In this document: piece by piece, positions 53,569-64,000 of the stretch
How positions within the stretch are numbered: the first letter of the stretch is position 1
Layout of the letters: every line of letters starts with the position of its first letter
Assembly: GCF_001499905.1 (NCBI RefSeq)
Contig: NZ_LQIS01000012.1
Coordinates: forward strand, 241,474-305,473
Direction: 5' to 3'
Source of the DNA: Mycobacterium sp. GA-1285
GTDB lineage: Bacteria; Actinomycetota; Actinomycetes; Mycobacteriales; Mycobacteriaceae
DNA length: 64,000 nucleotides
The notes under the pieces: model-generated
What the model was told of the DNA's origin: nothing
Database searches by the model: none
What the model saw: only the letters and a program-made list of their open reading frames with translations
Made by a program: the position numbers and the translations under genes

Positions 53569-55506
53569 TCACACGGTCGGAGTCAGCCGCTTCGCGAGCA
53601 GCGCTGCGAACTTCGCCGGATCCTCGGGTATGTCGCCTTCAGCGAGTATGGCTGTGCCGTAGAGCAATTCGGCGGTTTCAGCCAGCGAGGACTCATCGGC
53701 GCGATTCTGGTGTGCCTGTTGCAGTCCGGTGACGAGCGGATGTCGTGGGTTGAGTTCGAGGATTCGTTTGGTGACGGGAACCGCCTGCCCGGACGCCCGG
53801 TACATGCGCGCCAATGCCGGTGTGATGCCGAAGGTGGGCGTTATCAGGCAGGCGGGCGACTCCGTAAGGCGCTTGGACAACCGCACTTCTGCGACATGGT
53901 CGGCCAGAGTCTCTTTGAGCCACGCGAGCAGTTCGGCGAACTCCTTCTCGCGTTCCTCGCGCTCCGCCTCGCTTTTCTCCTCCTCCGATTCGAGGTCCAC
54001 CTCGCCTCTGGCCACCGATTGCAGCGGTTTTCCCTCGAACTCGGGCACCGAGCCGACCCATATCTCGTCGACCGGGTCGGTGAGGAGCAGCACCTCGTAG
54101 CCCTTGGCGCGGAACGCCTCCAGGTGGGGCGACTTCATCAGTTGCTCGCGTGACTGGCCGGTGGCGTAGAAAATCTGTTCCTGCCCGTCCTTCATGCGCT
54201 CGATGTACTCGGCCAGGGTGGTGGGCTCCTCCTCGCTGTGCGTCGAGGCGAACGACGAAATCCGCAAGAGTGTGTCTCGGTTATCGAAGTCGGAGGTCAA
54301 TCCCTCCTTCAAAGCCGATCCGAACTGCGTCCAGAAGGTGCGGTAGTCATCCGGGCGCTCGGAGCGCAGATCCTGAATCGTCGAGAGAACCTTCTTGGTC
54401 AACCGACGGCGGATCGCGGTGACCTGTCGGTCCTGCTGCAGGATCTCGCGAGAAACGTTGAGCGACATGTCCTGTGCATCGACGACTCCCTTGACGAAGC
54501 GCAGATACCTGGGCATGAGCTCGTCACAGTCGTCCATGATGAAGACGCGTTTGACGTACAGCTGTATCCCGACCTTCGCGTCGCGCGTGAACAGGTCGTA
54601 CGGGGCGTGGGACGGGATGAACAGCAGTGCCTGGTACTCGAATGTGCCTTCGGCCTTCATCGCGATCACTTCGAGCGGGTCGTCCCAGGCGTGCGCGATG
54701 TGCTTGTAGAACTCCTTGTACTCATCCTCGGAGACCTCGTCCTTGGACTTGGCCCACAGCGCCTTCATCGAGTTGAGGGTTTGGGTCTCGATGGTGACGG
54801 TCTCCTCGCCGCCCTCCTCGGACGGTGGGGTCCGCCGTTCGACCTGCATCCGAATGGGCCACGCGATGAAGTCGGAGTACTTCTTGACCAGCTCCCGGAT
54901 CTTCCACTCGGCGGTGTAGTCGTGCAGCTGGTCCTCGGCATCCTCGGGCTTGAGATGCAGCGTGACCGACGTACCCTGCGGGGTTCCTCCATCGGACACG
55001 TCGACGGATTCGATGGTGTAGGTGGCCTCTCCGCTCGACACCCACCGGGTGGCCTGGCTCTCGCCGGCCCTGCGGGTCAGCAGCTCAACCTTGTCGGCCA
55101 CCATGAATGTCGAGTAGAAGCCGATACCGAATTGACCGATCAGTTCCTCGGAGGCGGCGGCGTTCTTGGCTTCACGCAACTGCTGGCGCAATTGGCCGGT
55201 ACCGGACTTGGCCAGCGTGCCGATCAGATCGACGACCTCATCATGGGTCATCCCGATGCCGTTGTCGCTAACGGTCAGGGTGCGGGATTCCTTGTCGACC
55301 TCGATCTCGATGTGCAGATCGGAGGTGTCCACGTCGAGGTCCTTGTTACGAAGTGCCTCCAGCCGCAGTTTGTCCAGCGCGTCGGACGCGTTCGAGATCA
55401 ACTCCCTCAAAAAGGAGTCCTTGTTGGAGTACACCGAGTGGATCAACAGGTCGAGCAGCTGGCGAGCTTCCGCTTGGAACTCCAGCTCTTCGGCGTGTGC
55501 AGTCAT
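53569..55506 (-). CDS. htpG: Chaperone HtpG (Hsp90)
   Basis: A 645-residue Hsp90. The N-terminal GHKL ATPase has FLRELISNASDALDKLR (near residue 35), DNGIGM (near 82), GTLAKSGT and GQFGIGFYSTFMVAD (near 118). The middle domain carries LYVKRVFIMDDCDELMPRYLRFVKGVVD (near 315), and the C-terminal dimerisation domain is complete. It helps fold and remodel client proteins under stress in the cytoplasm. The ATG at 55506 follows GGAGG at good spacing. It stands between lipid-biosynthesis genes with no obvious functional link; a possible -10 (TAGAAT) lies at 55661-55666. Confidence 0.96.
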   Translation of the reverse strand: MTAHAEELEFQAEARQLLDLLIHSVYSNKDSFLRELISNASDALDKLRLEALRNKDLDVDTSDLHIEIEVDKESRTLTVSDNGIGMTHDEVVDLIGTLAKSGTGQLRQQLREAKNAAASEELIGQFGIGFYSTFMVADKVELLTRRAGESQATRWVSSGEATYTIESVDVSDGGTPQGTSVTLHLKPEDAEDQLHDYTAEWKIRELVKKYSDFIAWPIRMQVERRTPPSEEGGEETVTIETQTLNSMKALWAKSKDEVSEDEYKEFYKHIAHAWDDPLEVIAMKAEGTFEYQALLFIPSHAPYDLFTRDAKVGIQLYVKRVFIMDDCDELMPRYLRFVKGVVDAQDMSLNVSREILQQDRQVTAIRRRLTKKVLSTIQDLRSERPDDYRTFWTQFGSALKEGLTSDFDNRDTLLRISSFASTHSEEEPTTLAEYIERMKDGQEQIFYATGQSREQLMKSPHLEAFRAKGYEVLLLTDPVDEIWVGSVPEFEGKPLQSVARGEVDLESEEEKSEAEREEREKEFAELLAWLKETLADHVAEVRLSKRLTESPACLITPTFGITPALARMYRASGQAVPVTKRILELNPRHPLVTGLQQAHQNRADESSLAETAELLYGTAILAEGDIPEDPAKFAALLAKRLTPTV

Positions 55507-55960
55507 GTGCCTCCGTTCGACAGACAGACCGTTGCGATACGGGCAGATGATAACGATTGAGCCCTCGGCCCCATGAACGTCTCTGCCGGTGCACCCCGGA
55601 CCGGTAGCCAGCGCATCCGGCAAACGAATGATCATCCATTCCGCGGCCGGCGAGTAAGGCATTCTAGCTTCGCCGAGCGGTCAGCCGGCGTCGACACGCC
55701 GTGGAGACGAGCAAGGAAGGACAACTTTCGTTTGTGATAGCCGTCACCAGCGTGGTTCCAGGATGGATTGGCCGGAATCCGAGACAACACCCCCTCTCTG
55801 ACCCTAGCGTTAACGTTTGTGACCACCTGGCGAGGCAAATCAACGCCATCGAGGATGCACGCGCAGGCGCCGCCGTCGGCGTACTGCTGAGCGCACGAGT
55901 GCGCGGCGGCAAACCATTCAGCGGCCAGGGCCACAGCAACCATTGCTACGCGGAGGGGAA
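55507..55960. other. 454-bp divergent intergenic region (htpG / PKS)
   Basis: No convincing gene is present. Short open frames on both strands lack family features and plausible ribosome sites. It should hold the htpG promoter (minus strand; possible TAGAAT -10 at 55661-55666) and the PKS promoter. A perfect CGTTAACG palindrome at 55808-55815 sits in an AT-richer patch before the PKS gene and may be a regulator site. Confidence 0.5.
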
Positions 55961-58900
55961 ATGACGTCTTTCAAGTCTGTGGATGATCCACAGTCGGACC
56001 CGCAGTCAGGCTCGACTACGTCCACGATGCGCACGACACCGGTTACTCCGATCGCCGTCATCGGAATGGCGTGCCGGCTTCCCGGGGGCATCGAGTCTCC
56101 CGAGCAGCTGTGGGAGGCGTTGCTGCGGGGAGATGACCTGATCACCGAGATCCCCCCCGACCGCTGGGATGCCGACGAGTACTACGACCCCGAGCCGGGT
56201 GTGCCGGGTCGATCGGTGTCGAAGTGGGGCGCGTTTGTCGACGACTTCGGCGGTTTCGATTCCGAGTTCTTCGGCATCAACGAGCGTGAGGCCACTGCGA
56301 TCGACCCGCAGCATCGTCTGTTGCTGGAAACCTCATGGGAGGCGGTCGAGCACGCCGGCCTCAGCCCGACACAGTTGGCGGGCTCCCGGACCGGCGTCTA
56401 TGTGGGATTGACCCATGACGACTACATCTTGGTCGCTGCCGACGCGCAGGCCTTGGAGGGGCCCTACGGGTTCCTTGGCAACAACTACAGCATGGCGTCC
56501 GGGCGAATCGCATACGCGATGGACCTGCACGGCCCAGCGATCACGGTGGACACCGCGTGCTCGTCCGGGCTCGTCACGGTGCACATGGCATGTCGCAGTC
56601 TGCACGACGGGGAATGCGACGTCGCGCTCGCCGGGGGAGTCACGCTGACGCTGGATCCGCGGAAATCGTCCGCCGGATCGGCGGGCGGCATGCTGTCGCC
56701 GACCGGACACTGCCATGCATTCGATGTTGCCGCCGACGGGTTCGCGGTCGGGGAAGGCGCCGTCATGGTGCTGCTCAAGAGGTTGCCCGACGCGATGCGT
56801 GATGGTGACCGGATCCTGGCTGTCGTACGCGGCACGGCCCTGAACAACGACGGCCGAACGGTGAACATCACGACGCCGTCGCAACCGATGCAGGCTGCGG
56901 CTTATCGCGATGCGTTGGCTGCCGCAGGCGTGGACCCGAACACCGTCGGCATGGTGGAGGCACACGGCACCGGCACCCCTACCGGTGATCCCGTCGAATT
57001 CGGCAGTCTGGCGGAGGTTTACGGCGTCGAGGGGCCGTGCGCGCTCGCGGCGTCGAAGACGAATTTCGGGCATACCCAGTCGGCCTCGGGGACGTTGGGA
57101 CTGGTGAAAGCGGTCCTGTCCGTCCAGCATGGTGTCGTTCCGCAGAATGTGAATTTCAACCGGCTTCCAGACGACCTCACCAGCGTCCGGACCAATCTCT
57201 TTGTCCCCCAGGAGAATACGACTTGGCCCACCAACGGCCAGGCGCCCCGGCGGGCCGCGGTATCGGCGTACGGGTTCTCCGGAACCAACGCTCACGCCAT
57301 CGTCGAAGAGGCCCCGAGCACCGTCGCGACGAATGGACATCGCAACGGGAGCTCCGGTGCGACCACGGTGAGTCCGCTGGTGTTCCCGCTGTCATCCACC
57401 TCAACGGAGGAACTGCGACGAACCGCCGCGCGGCTGGCCGACTGGGTGGAGACGCACGACCAGGTGGCGTTGTCGGATCTGGGCTACACCTTGGCCCGTC
57501 GGCGTGCGCACCGCCCGGTGCGCACATGCGTCATCGCGAGCACTCGGTCAGAGCTCGTTGCCGCTCTGCGGGCGGTCGCGGATGGCGACACCCCGTATCA
57601 GGCCGCATCCGGTCGCGACGACCGGGGTCCGGTGTGGGTGTTCTCCGGGCACGGATCACAGTGGGCGGGAATGGGTGCAAACCTGCTGAGCAGTGAGCCG
57701 GTGTTCGCCGCCACCATCGCCGATGTCGAGCCGCTGATCGCCCAGGAGTCCGGGTTCTCCGTGACCGAGGCGATGACGGCGCCCGACGTCGTCACCGGCG
57801 TCGATCGAGTACAGCCCACGCTCTTCGCCATGCAGGTGGCATTTGCGGCCACGATGAACTCCTACGGAGTGCGCCCGAGCGCGGTGATCGGGCACTCTCT
57901 GGGGGAGACGGCAGCAGCGGTGGTCGCCGGGGCGCTGTCGCTCGACGACGGGGTCCGCGTCATCTGCCGCCGATCGCAGCTGATGGCTCGCATCGCGGGC
58001 GCCGGAGCGATGGGGTCAGTGGTGTTGCCGGCCCAACAGGTGCTCTCCGAACTGATGGCACGAGGCGTCGACGACGTCGTGATCGCGGTTGTCGCCTCGC
58101 CCGAGTCCACGGTGATCGGCGGGGCACCTCAGACCGTGCGCGAGCTGGTAGCCGAGTGGGAGCAGCGCGACATCATGGCCCGCGAGGTGGCGATCGATCT
58201 CGCCTCGCACACTCCTCAGGTTGATCCGATCCTCGACGACTTGTCGAAGGCGTTGGGCGACCTCGCACCGCGCACACCGGAGATCCCGTTCTATTCGACG
58301 AGCTTGTTCGACCCGCGCGAACAGCCGGTGTGCGATGCCCACTACTGGGTGAACAATCTGCGGCGCACGGTGCGGTTCGCCGCGGCCGTCCAAGCCGCCA
58401 TGGAGGACGGCCACCGCGTCTTCGCCGAGTTGGCGCCGCACCCCCTGCTGACTCATCCGCTCGAGCAGAACGCCCGCAGCCTCGACGTGCCGTTGGCCGC
58501 TCTGGCCAGCATGCGCCGCGAGCAGGAACTGCCGCACGGGCTGCGTGGTTTCGTGGCCGATTTGCACAATGCGGGCGCCACGGTCGACTTCTCGGTGTCC
58601 TACCCGCATGGGCAGCTGGTGGACGCACCCTTGCCGACATGGACCCACCGCCAGCACCGGTTGAGCCGCGACGGCAGCGACGCCTCGCCCACACGCGGTT
58701 CATGCACCATCTCGGTGCACCCGCTGTTGGGTCCGCACGTGCGCTTACAGGAGGAACCCGAGCGCCACGTCTGGCAGGGCGAAGTCGGCACCGCCGCCCA
58801 GCCCTGGTTGGGCGATCACAAGATCCGCAACGTGGCCGTGCTTCCGGGGGCTGCCTATTGCGAGATGGCACTGGCGGCAGCGCGCGCTGTGCTCGGCGAT

Positions 58901-61900
58901 GAATCCGAGGTCCGCGATATCCGCTTCGAGCAGGCGCTACTGCTTGATGAGCAGACCACCGTCGGCGCTTCGGCATCCTTGTCAGCACCGGGCGTCTTCG
59001 ACTTCGCTGTGGAGACGAACCAAGGTGGCGAACACACGCGCCAAGCGAGCGCTGTCCTACACGCCGCATCCGATGACCAGCCTGCGGCTCACGACACATC
59101 TGTATTGCTTGCCACGCATCCCGATAGCGAAGAGGGCGAAGCGGTGCGCACGCGGATGGATCAGCGCGGCGTCCAGTACGGCCCGGCGTTCAGCGGTCTC
59201 GGACTCGTCCACGCGGGTGAAACCGACAGTCTGCTCGCCGAAGTCGCTCTGCCGCGGCAGATCCGGTCGCAACAACGCGCTTACGGCGTGCATCCCGCGC
59301 TGCTCGATGCCTGCTTCCAATCCGTCGAGGCTCACCCCGACGTGCAGGCACTGGGCGAAGGAATGCTCGGACTTCCGTTGGGAATCCGCCGACTTCGCTC
59401 CTACACCGCCGCACGCGACGCTCATTACTGTCTCACCCGGGTGACCAAAGTCGATCTGTCCGGCGTGGAAGCTGACATCGAGGTGCTCGATGAACACGGC
59501 ACAGTCATGCTCGCCGTAGAGGGTCTGCAGTTGGGCACCGGAGCTTCCGAGAAGGACAACAAGGGTCGCGTCTTTGCCGACCGGCTGTTGACGATCGAGT
59601 GGCAGCCTCGGGCATTGCCCGAGGTGGAGTACGCCGATGCCGGGACTTGGCTGCTGATCAACACCACCGACACCGACACCACGGCCGCCATGTTGACCGA
59701 TGTCCTGAGAAGCTTTGGGGCCCAATGCACGACGATGTGCTGGCTCCCAAGCGACGACGACCACGCCTCGAACGCAGAACAGCTCAAAGATCATCTGCGT
59801 GGCGGAAACCTCACGGGTGTGGTGGTTTTGACCACCGGACCCGGTGACGGCGAGCCCGAGGATCGGGTCACAAGCTCAGGCCGCGATCATGTCCAGCATC
59901 TCGTGCGGATCACCCGCGAGTTGCCGGACGTCGCCGGAGAGCCGCCGCGCCTGTACGTCGTGACCCGCAACGCCCAGACCGTCGAGGCCGGCGACCGGCC
60001 CAATCTGTTATTGGCCGGGCTGCGTGGTCTGGTTCGGGTGATCGGCACCGAGCATCCGCACTTGCGGGCCACCCAGATCGATGTGGACGCCGGCATCGAA
60101 GCAGAACAGCTGGCACAGCAACTGCTCAGCGAGTCCGACGAAGACGAGACAGCCTGGCGAAACGGTCGTTGGTACGTCGCGCGGTTGTATCCGACTCCGC
60201 TTCGCCCCGAGGATCGCAAGACGACCGTCGTCGACCATGAGCGCGACGGTATGCGCCTGCAAATCCGGACGCCTGGCGATCTCGAGTCGATGGAGCTCAT
60301 CGCCTGCCCACGGGTTGCGCCTGGGCCGGGAGAGATCGAGGTCGCGGTGACGGCCTCGAGTATCAACTTCGCCGACGTGTTGATGGCGTTCGGGCGTTAC
60401 CCCTCCTTCGAGGGGCGGCTACCGGAACCGGGTACTGATTTCGCAGGCGTGGTGACCGCGGTGGGCCCCGGTGTCACCGAGCACAAGGTCGGTGACCACG
60501 TCGGCGGCCTGTCCGCCAACGGCTGCTGGACGACGTTCATGACTTGCGATGCCAATCTCGCCGTCACGCTGCCTGCGGGCCTGGCCGACGCTGACGCCGC
60601 CGCGGTGACAACGGCGACAGCAACCGCCTGGTACGGGCTTCACGACCTGGCCCGCATCCGAAGTGGTGACAAGGTGTTGATTCATTCGGCAACCGGCGGG
60701 GTCGGCCAGGCGGCGATTGCGATCGCGCGCGCGGCGGGTGCGGAGATCTTTGCGACGGCCGGCAGTGAGCAGCGCCGGCAGCTGCTGCGCGACATGGGCA
60801 TCGAGCACGTCTACGACTCGCGCAGCGTCGAGTTCGCCGACCAGATTCGCGACGACACCGAGGGGTACGGCGTCGATATTGTGCTCAACTCGGTTATCGG
60901 CGCCGCCCAGCGCGCGAGCTTCGAACTGCTCGCATTCGGCGGGCGGTTCGTCGAGATCGGCAAGCGCGATATCTACGGCGACACGAAGCTGGGGTTGTTC
61001 CCGTTCCGGCGCAATCTCACCTTCTATGCCCTCGATCTTGCACTGCTGTCGTTCAGCCATCCGGACCGGCTGCGGAACCTGCTGGCAACGGTGTACAAAC
61101 TCACGGCGGACGGGGAGTTGCCGATCCCGGAGAGCACGCACTACCCCCTCGCCGACGCTGCGACCGCCATCCGAGTGATGAGCGCCGCTCAGCACACCGG
61201 GAAGCTGGTCCTGGACATCCCGCGCGCGGGCAGCAGCAACGTGGTCTTACCGCCGGAGCAGGTGCAGGTGTTCCGTGAGGACGGCTCCTACATCGTCACG
61301 GGCGGCCTCGGTGGTCTCGGCTTGTTCCTCGCCGAGAAGATGGCCTCGGGAGGCTGCGGGCGGATCGTGTTGACATCCCGCTCAGAACCCGACCTGAAAA
61401 CGTTGGAGACCATCGCGCTCATCCGCGCAATCGGTGCCGACGTGGTGGTGGAGTGCGGGGATATCACCCAACCCGGGACCGCTGATCGCCTCGTGGCGAC
61501 GGCGACTGCTACCGGCCTGCCGGTACGCGGCGTGCTGCACGCGGCTGCGGTGATCGAGGACGCCACACTGACCAACATCACCGATGATCTGATCGACCGG
61601 GACTGGGCACCGAAGGTCTACGGGGCCTGGAATCTGCACGCTGCCACCGCCAACCAGCCGTTGGATTGGTTCTGCTCGTTCTCCTCGGCTGCGGCGCTGG
61701 TCGGATCGCCCGGGCAGGGCGCCTACGCGGCGGCGAACAGCTGGCTCGATGGCTTCACCCAGTGGCGGCAGGCCAAGGGTCTTCCCGCGACTGCGATCGC
61801 ATGGGGCGCATGGGGCCAGATCGGCGCCGGTACCGCTCTGGCGGAGGGTGCAGGTGTTGCCATCGCGCCGGACGAGGGCGCGTATGCGTTCGAGACGCTG

Positions 61901-62323
61901 CTGCGCCACAACCGCGCCTACACCGGCTACGCGCCGATCATGGGGACCCCGTGGCTGGCTGCCTTCGCGCAGCACAGCCCGTTCGCCGAGGCTTTCCGCA
62001 GCACTGGACAGGGCTCGGCAGGGTCAAGCAAGTTCCGGGCCGAACTCGAGGAGCAGCCCACCGAAGAGTGGCCCGCCCTGCTGCGACGCCTGATCTCGGA
62101 CCAGGTCAGCCTGATCCTTCGTCGCAACGTGGATCCGGACCGTCCACTCGCCGAGTACGGCATGGATTCGCTGGGTGCCCTCGAGCTGCGCACGCGGATC
62201 GAGACGGAAACCGGGCTACGCATCACTTCCACGAATATGACGACGACCATTCGGGATCTGGCGGCGATGCTCTTCGAAAAGCTGGTGCCGGCAGAAACGG
62301 CTGACGTCGAAGTGTCGGCCTAG
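55961..62323 (+). CDS. Fully reducing type I PKS, mycocerosic acid synthase-like
   Basis: A 2,120-residue iterative-type PKS, similar in size and order to mycobacterial Mas. Domains: KS (about 30-455; catalytic C200 in VDTACSSG, H335, H371), AT (about 560-855; S646 in GHSLGE; ASHTPQ motif near 755, reminiscent of methylmalonyl-type ATs), DH (about 925-1200; H953, D1116), ER (about 1440-1745; NADPH loop SATGGVGQ), KR (about 1770-2000; TGGLGGLG, Y1922 in YAAAN) and ACP (S2070 in GMDSLG). No thioesterase is present. It should build long, possibly methyl-branched saturated acids from a primer supplied by a FAAL. The start is ATG 55961 with GGAGGGG upstream. The DH motif has Asn where Gly is usual. 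Confidence 0.93.
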   Translation: MTSFKSVDDPQSDPQSGSTTSTMRTTPVTPIAVIGMACRLPGGIESPEQLWEALLRGDDLITEIPPDRWDADEYYDPEPGVPGRSVSKWGAFVDDFGGFDSEFFGINEREATAIDPQHRLLLETSWEAVEHAGLSPTQLAGSRTGVYVGLTHDDYILVAADAQALEGPYGFLGNNYSMASGRIAYAMDLHGPAITVDTACSSGLVTVHMACRSLHDGECDVALAGGVTLTLDPRKSSAGSAGGMLSPTGHCHAFDVAADGFAVGEGAVMVLLKRLPDAMRDGDRILAVVRGTALNNDGRTVNITTPSQPMQAAAYRDALAAAGVDPNTVGMVEAHGTGTPTGDPVEFGSLAEVYGVEGPCALAASKTNFGHTQSASGTLGLVKAVLSVQHGVVPQNVNFNRLPDDLTSVRTNLFVPQENTTWPTNGQAPRRAAVSAYGFSGTNAHAIVEEAPSTVATNGHRNGSSGATTVSPLVFPLSSTSTEELRRTAARLADWVETHDQVALSDLGYTLARRRAHRPVRTCVIASTRSELVAALRAVADGDTPYQAASGRDDRGPVWVFSGHGSQWAGMGANLLSSEPVFAATIADVEPLIAQESGFSVTEAMTAPDVVTGVDRVQPTLFAMQVAFAATMNSYGVRPSAVIGHSLGETAAAVVAGALSLDDGVRVICRRSQLMARIAGAGAMGSVVLPAQQVLSELMARGVDDVVIAVVASPESTVIGGAPQTVRELVAEWEQRDIMAREVAIDLASHTPQVDPILDDLSKALGDLAPRTPEIPFYSTSLFDPREQPVCDAHYWVNNLRRTVRFAAAVQAAMEDGHRVFAELAPHPLLTHPLEQNARSLDVPLAALASMRREQELPHGLRGFVADLHNAGATVDFSVSYPHGQLVDAPLPTWTHRQHRLSRDGSDASPTRGSCTISVHPLLGPHVRLQEEPERHVWQGEVGTAAQPWLGDHKIRNVAVLPGAAYCEMALAAARAVLGDESEVRDIRFEQALLLDEQTTVGASASLSAPGVFDFAVETNQGGEHTRQASAVLHAASDDQPAAHDTSVLLATHPDSEEGEAVRTRMDQRGVQYGPAFSGLGLVHAGETDSLLAEVALPRQIRSQQRAYGVHPALLDACFQSVEAHPDVQALGEGMLGLPLGIRRLRSYTAARDAHYCLTRVTKVDLSGVEADIEVLDEHGTVMLAVEGLQLGTGASEKDNKGRVFADRLLTIEWQPRALPEVEYADAGTWLLINTTDTDTTAAMLTDVLRSFGAQCTTMCWLPSDDDHASNAEQLKDHLRGGNLTGVVVLTTGPGDGEPEDRVTSSGRDHVQHLVRITRELPDVAGEPPRLYVVTRNAQTVEAGDRPNLLLAGLRGLVRVIGTEHPHLRATQIDVDAGIEAEQLAQQLLSESDEDETAWRNGRWYVARLYPTPLRPEDRKTTVVDHERDGMRLQIRTPGDLESMELIACPRVAPGPGEIEVAVTASSINFADVLMAFGRYPSFEGRLPEPGTDFAGVVTAVGPGVTEHKVGDHVGGLSANGCWTTFMTCDANLAVTLPAGLADADAAAVTTATATAWYGLHDLARIRSGDKVLIHSATGGVGQAAIAIARAAGAEIFATAGSEQRRQLLRDMGIEHVYDSRSVEFADQIRDDTEGYGVDIVLNSVIGAAQRASFELLAFGGRFVEIGKRDIYGDTKLGLFPFRRNLTFYALDLALLSFSHPDRLRNLLATVYKLTADGELPIPESTHYPLADAATAIRVMSAAQHTGKLVLDIPRAGSSNVVLPPEQVQVFREDGSYIVTGGLGGLGLFLAEKMASGGCGRIVLTSRSEPDLKTLETIALIRAIGADVVVECGDITQPGTADRLVATATATGLPVRGVLHAAAVIEDATLTNITDDLIDRDWAPKVYGAWNLHAATANQPLDWFCSFSSAAALVGSPGQGAYAAANSWLDGFTQWRQAKGLPATAIAWGAWGQIGAGTALAEGAGVAIAPDEGAYAFETLLRHNRAYTGYAPIMGTPWLAAFAQHSPFAEAFRSTGQGSAGSSKFRAELEEQPTEEWPALLRRLISDQVSLILRRNVDPDRPLAEYGMDSLGALELRTRIETETGLRITSTNMTTTIRDLAAMLFEKLVPAETADVEVSA

Positions 62324-62353
62324 CCGGCTCGCTCGGGAGGTACCGAAGGAAGC

Positions 62354-62366
62354 GGCCGGTTCGGCC
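62354..62366. terminator. Short hairpin in convergent gap
   Basis: GGCCG-GTT-CGGCC forms a 5-bp GC stem in the 99-bp gap between the convergent PKS and synthetase genes. It is a weak candidate for a shared terminator; no T-tract follows. Confidence 0.3.
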
Positions 62367-62422
62367 CACGAAGGTGTCGTCACCCACGGAACGGCCGACG
62401 GTGCAAGGAAACTCAGCGGTGC

Positions 62423-64000
62423 TCAGAGCAGTCCGAGTCGCTGCAGATCGGTGACGTACTTGACGATGATCGGCGCCGAAACGTGTGGGATGTCGTTGGC
62501 GGGCCCGATCTTTGCTTTCTGAACCGCGGCACGGAACCGGTCGGCCGGCGCGGTGGCCCCGCGGACCGGATCGTAGGGCTCCGGATCCTCGGTACCCTGC
62601 AATGCGAGCATCAAGACGTCGAGCACGGAGTGTTGCCGCTGCTTCTCCGGCAGGGCACGCAGGGCGGCCTCGAAGCGCTCCAGCCATTCGCCGAAGTCAT
62701 CGATGCGCTGAATCGGGTATCCGGCCTCGATCAGCCAGTCGACGTACTGGTCGAGTCCGATCCCGTCGTCATGCGGGTTCATCGCATGGTAGGTCTGGAA
62801 GCCGTCGACTTCCTGGGCACCCAATGTTGCGATCGCTTCGGCCAGGAATCCCACCGGGAGGCCGTCGTAGTGGGCTCGTTGCCGGTTCCCGTGCGCGTCG
62901 AGCTTGTACACCGACGCGGGAGCCAGACCGGTGGCGACGACGCTCAGTACCATCCGGGTGAACAGGTCTGGCACGTTGATCTGGCCTACGTGGTCGGCGT
63001 CGACCATGACTCTGCCGGAACGGAATACAGCGACCGGCAGGCCGCACAGATCGTGCGCCTCGCGTAGCAGCACCTCACCCGCCCATTTGGAGTTGCTGTA
63101 ACCGTTGCCGTAGGTGCCGTCGAGTTTGCGGGTGGGGCTGACGACTCGGATGTCGGCGTCCTCGGTGAATTCCGACGGCTCCACTTGATGGCCGACGTCG
63201 GACGTCGATATGTAGGTGTATGGCTTCAGCTTGCTGGTGATCGCGATGCGGATGAGTTCGGCGGTGCCGACGACATTGGGTCCGAACAAGTCGCTGTAGC
63301 TGAGTACGCCGTTGACGAGCGCTGCCGGGTCGACGATCAGGTCGACGGTGTCGGCCAGCCGCTGCCATGTTCCTTCATCGAGGCCGAGATTGGCTTCGGC
63401 CTTGTCGCCGGCGAGCACCTCCAGGTGATCGGTGGCCATCTCCTGGAAATGCCGCAACAGCTCTGGGTCGCCGCTGTCGAAGGTCTCCTCGAGACGGCGC
63501 CGGGCGGCTTCGTCGGATGCACCGCGTACCAGGCAGATCAGCGTGCCGCCGACCGCCGTCATCCGTTCCAGCCATTCCAGGGCCAGGTAACGCCCGAGGA
63601 AGCCGGTCGCTCCGGTCAGCAGGACAGTCCGCACGTCGCCGGTTGGGCCAGGCAGCATCGGCGCGGCGGCCAGAAGCGCGGGGTCGAGGAACCTGTCGAG
63701 TTTCAGGTCGTGTGCGTGCACCTCCACGGCATCCAGACCGTGTACGCGTGCGAATGTGGGCCTTCCCACGCCGGTCCTGCGTTCGGCTTCCTCCGTGGCG
63801 GCATGCCGATCCAACCGCTCACCCAAACCTCTGACCGACGGCGCATCGAACAACACGCGCGCAGAGAGTTGGACGCCGAGTTCCGCGTTGACTCTGGTGA
63901 TGACACGCATCGCCGACAGCGAATCCCCGCCGAGTTCGAAGAATGAGTCGTCGATGCCGACGCGCTCGACACCCAGTACTTGGGCGTACACGGCGGCCAG
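62423..64000 (-). CDS. NRPS or carboxylic acid reductase, C-terminal carrier and thioester reductase (partial)
   Basis: The visible 525 residues are the C-terminal end of a larger protein that runs off the window. LAAVYAQVLGVERVGIDDSFFELGGDSLSAMRV is a peptidyl-carrier domain with the phosphopantetheine serine, followed by a linker typical of carboxylic acid reductases (GRPTFARVHG, HDLKLDRFLD). The reductase domain has VLLTGATGFLGRYLALEWL (NADPH binding) and YGNGYSNSKWAGEVLL (catalytic Tyr-x3-Lys). This releases the thioester as an aldehyde or alcohol. The carrier sequence resembles NRPS carriers, such as the alaninol-forming Mps2 of glycopeptidolipid synthesis, more than free-standing reductases, so an NRPS is slightly favoured. 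Confidence 0.88.
   Translation of the reverse strand: MAAVYAQVLGVERVGIDDSFFELGGDSLSAMRVITRVNAELGVQLSARVLFDAPSVRGLGERLDRHAATEEAERRTGVGRPTFARVHGLDAVEVHAHDLKLDRFLDPALLAAAPMLPGPTGDVRTVLLTGATGFLGRYLALEWLERMTAVGGTLICLVRGASDEAARRRLEETFDSGDPELLRHFQEMATDHLEVLAGDKAEANLGLDEGTWQRLADTVDLIVDPAALVNGVLSYSDLFGPNVVGTAELIRIAITSKLKPYTYISTSDVGHQVEPSEFTEDADIRVVSPTRKLDGTYGNGYSNSKWAGEVLLREAHDLCGLPVAVFRSGRVMVDADHVGQINVPDLFTRMVLSVVATGLAPASVYKLDAHGNRQRAHYDGLPVGFLAEAIATLGAQEVDGFQTYHAMNPHDDGIGLDQYVDWLIEAGYPIQRIDDFGEWLERFEAALRALPEKQRQHSVLDVLMLALQGTEDPEPYDPVRGATAPADRFRAAVQKAKIGPANDIPHVSAPIIVKYVTDLQRLGLL

Noticed and set aside
55701..55964. An 87-codon open frame just before the PKS
   Set aside because: No family features or convincing ribosome site; it overlaps the PKS start region and other equally weak frames occur on the opposite strand.

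Overview
The window looks like chromosome of a rapidly growing mycobacterium (Mycolicibacterium type). Supporting signs are the uniformly high GC, tightly overlapping operons with many GTG and TTG starts, an intact block matching the M. tuberculosis Rv0904c-Rv0910 gene order (accD3, echA6, MBL hydrolase, serine hydrolase, ctpE, Rv0909/Rv0910-type pair), FAAL-type acyl-AMP ligases, a mycocerosic-acid-synthase-like PKS, and a SigF-type promoter. I see no rRNA, tRNA, insertion sequence, prophage or CRISPR.

Layout. 1-4.8 kb: the 3' part of a large LuxR-family ATPase regulator, a small membrane protein, a cupin, a degenerate SDR and a two-domain VOC protein. 4.9-6.1 kb: an amidohydrolase divergent from a DUF1330 protein, with both start codons inside one small palindrome. 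6.1-30.9 kb: a large catabolic locus. Fifteen minus-strand genes (SDR, Rieske oxygenase, Baeyer-Villiger monooxygenase, SDR, CaiB-type CoA-transferase, two two-subunit acyl-CoA dehydrogenases with a Gfo/Idh/MocA oxidoreductase between them, TPP enzyme, aldehyde dehydrogenase, AcuI-like reductase, MaoC-like hydratase, acyl-CoA ligase) diverge from five plus-strand genes (beta-propeller lactonase-like protein, GntR/UTRA regulator, acyl-CoA ligase, SDR, acyl-CoA ligase). Two copies of a TTGTCYGGAC-type palindrome lie in the divergent gap and are the likely operators of the GntR protein. Together the genes suggest oxygenation and ring opening of a cyclic compound, CoA activation and beta-oxidation. 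The substrate cannot be read from sequence.

31.0-39.6 kb: the conserved Rv0904c-Rv0910-like core block. 39.6-43.1 kb: small conserved proteins, an epoxide hydrolase and a flavoprotein. 43.2-48.9 kb: an asymmetric heterodimeric ABC exporter and a third full-length ABC exporter half. 49-64 kb: a lipid or lipopeptide biosynthetic region with two paralogous FAALs flanking a CFA/mycolate-type methyltransferase, then htpG, a fully reducing type I PKS (KS-AT-DH-ER-KR-ACP), and the C-terminal carrier and thioester-reductase part of an NRPS or carboxylic acid reductase that runs off the window.

The best candidates for something undescribed are the 20-gene divergent catabolic regulon, apparently inserted beside the Rv0910 orthologue, and the FAAL-methyltransferase-FAAL / PKS / reductase-terminated synthetase region. 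A dispersed family of CGAAACTG-bounded palindromes, one of which has been read into the end of the CoA-transferase gene, is a third item of interest.
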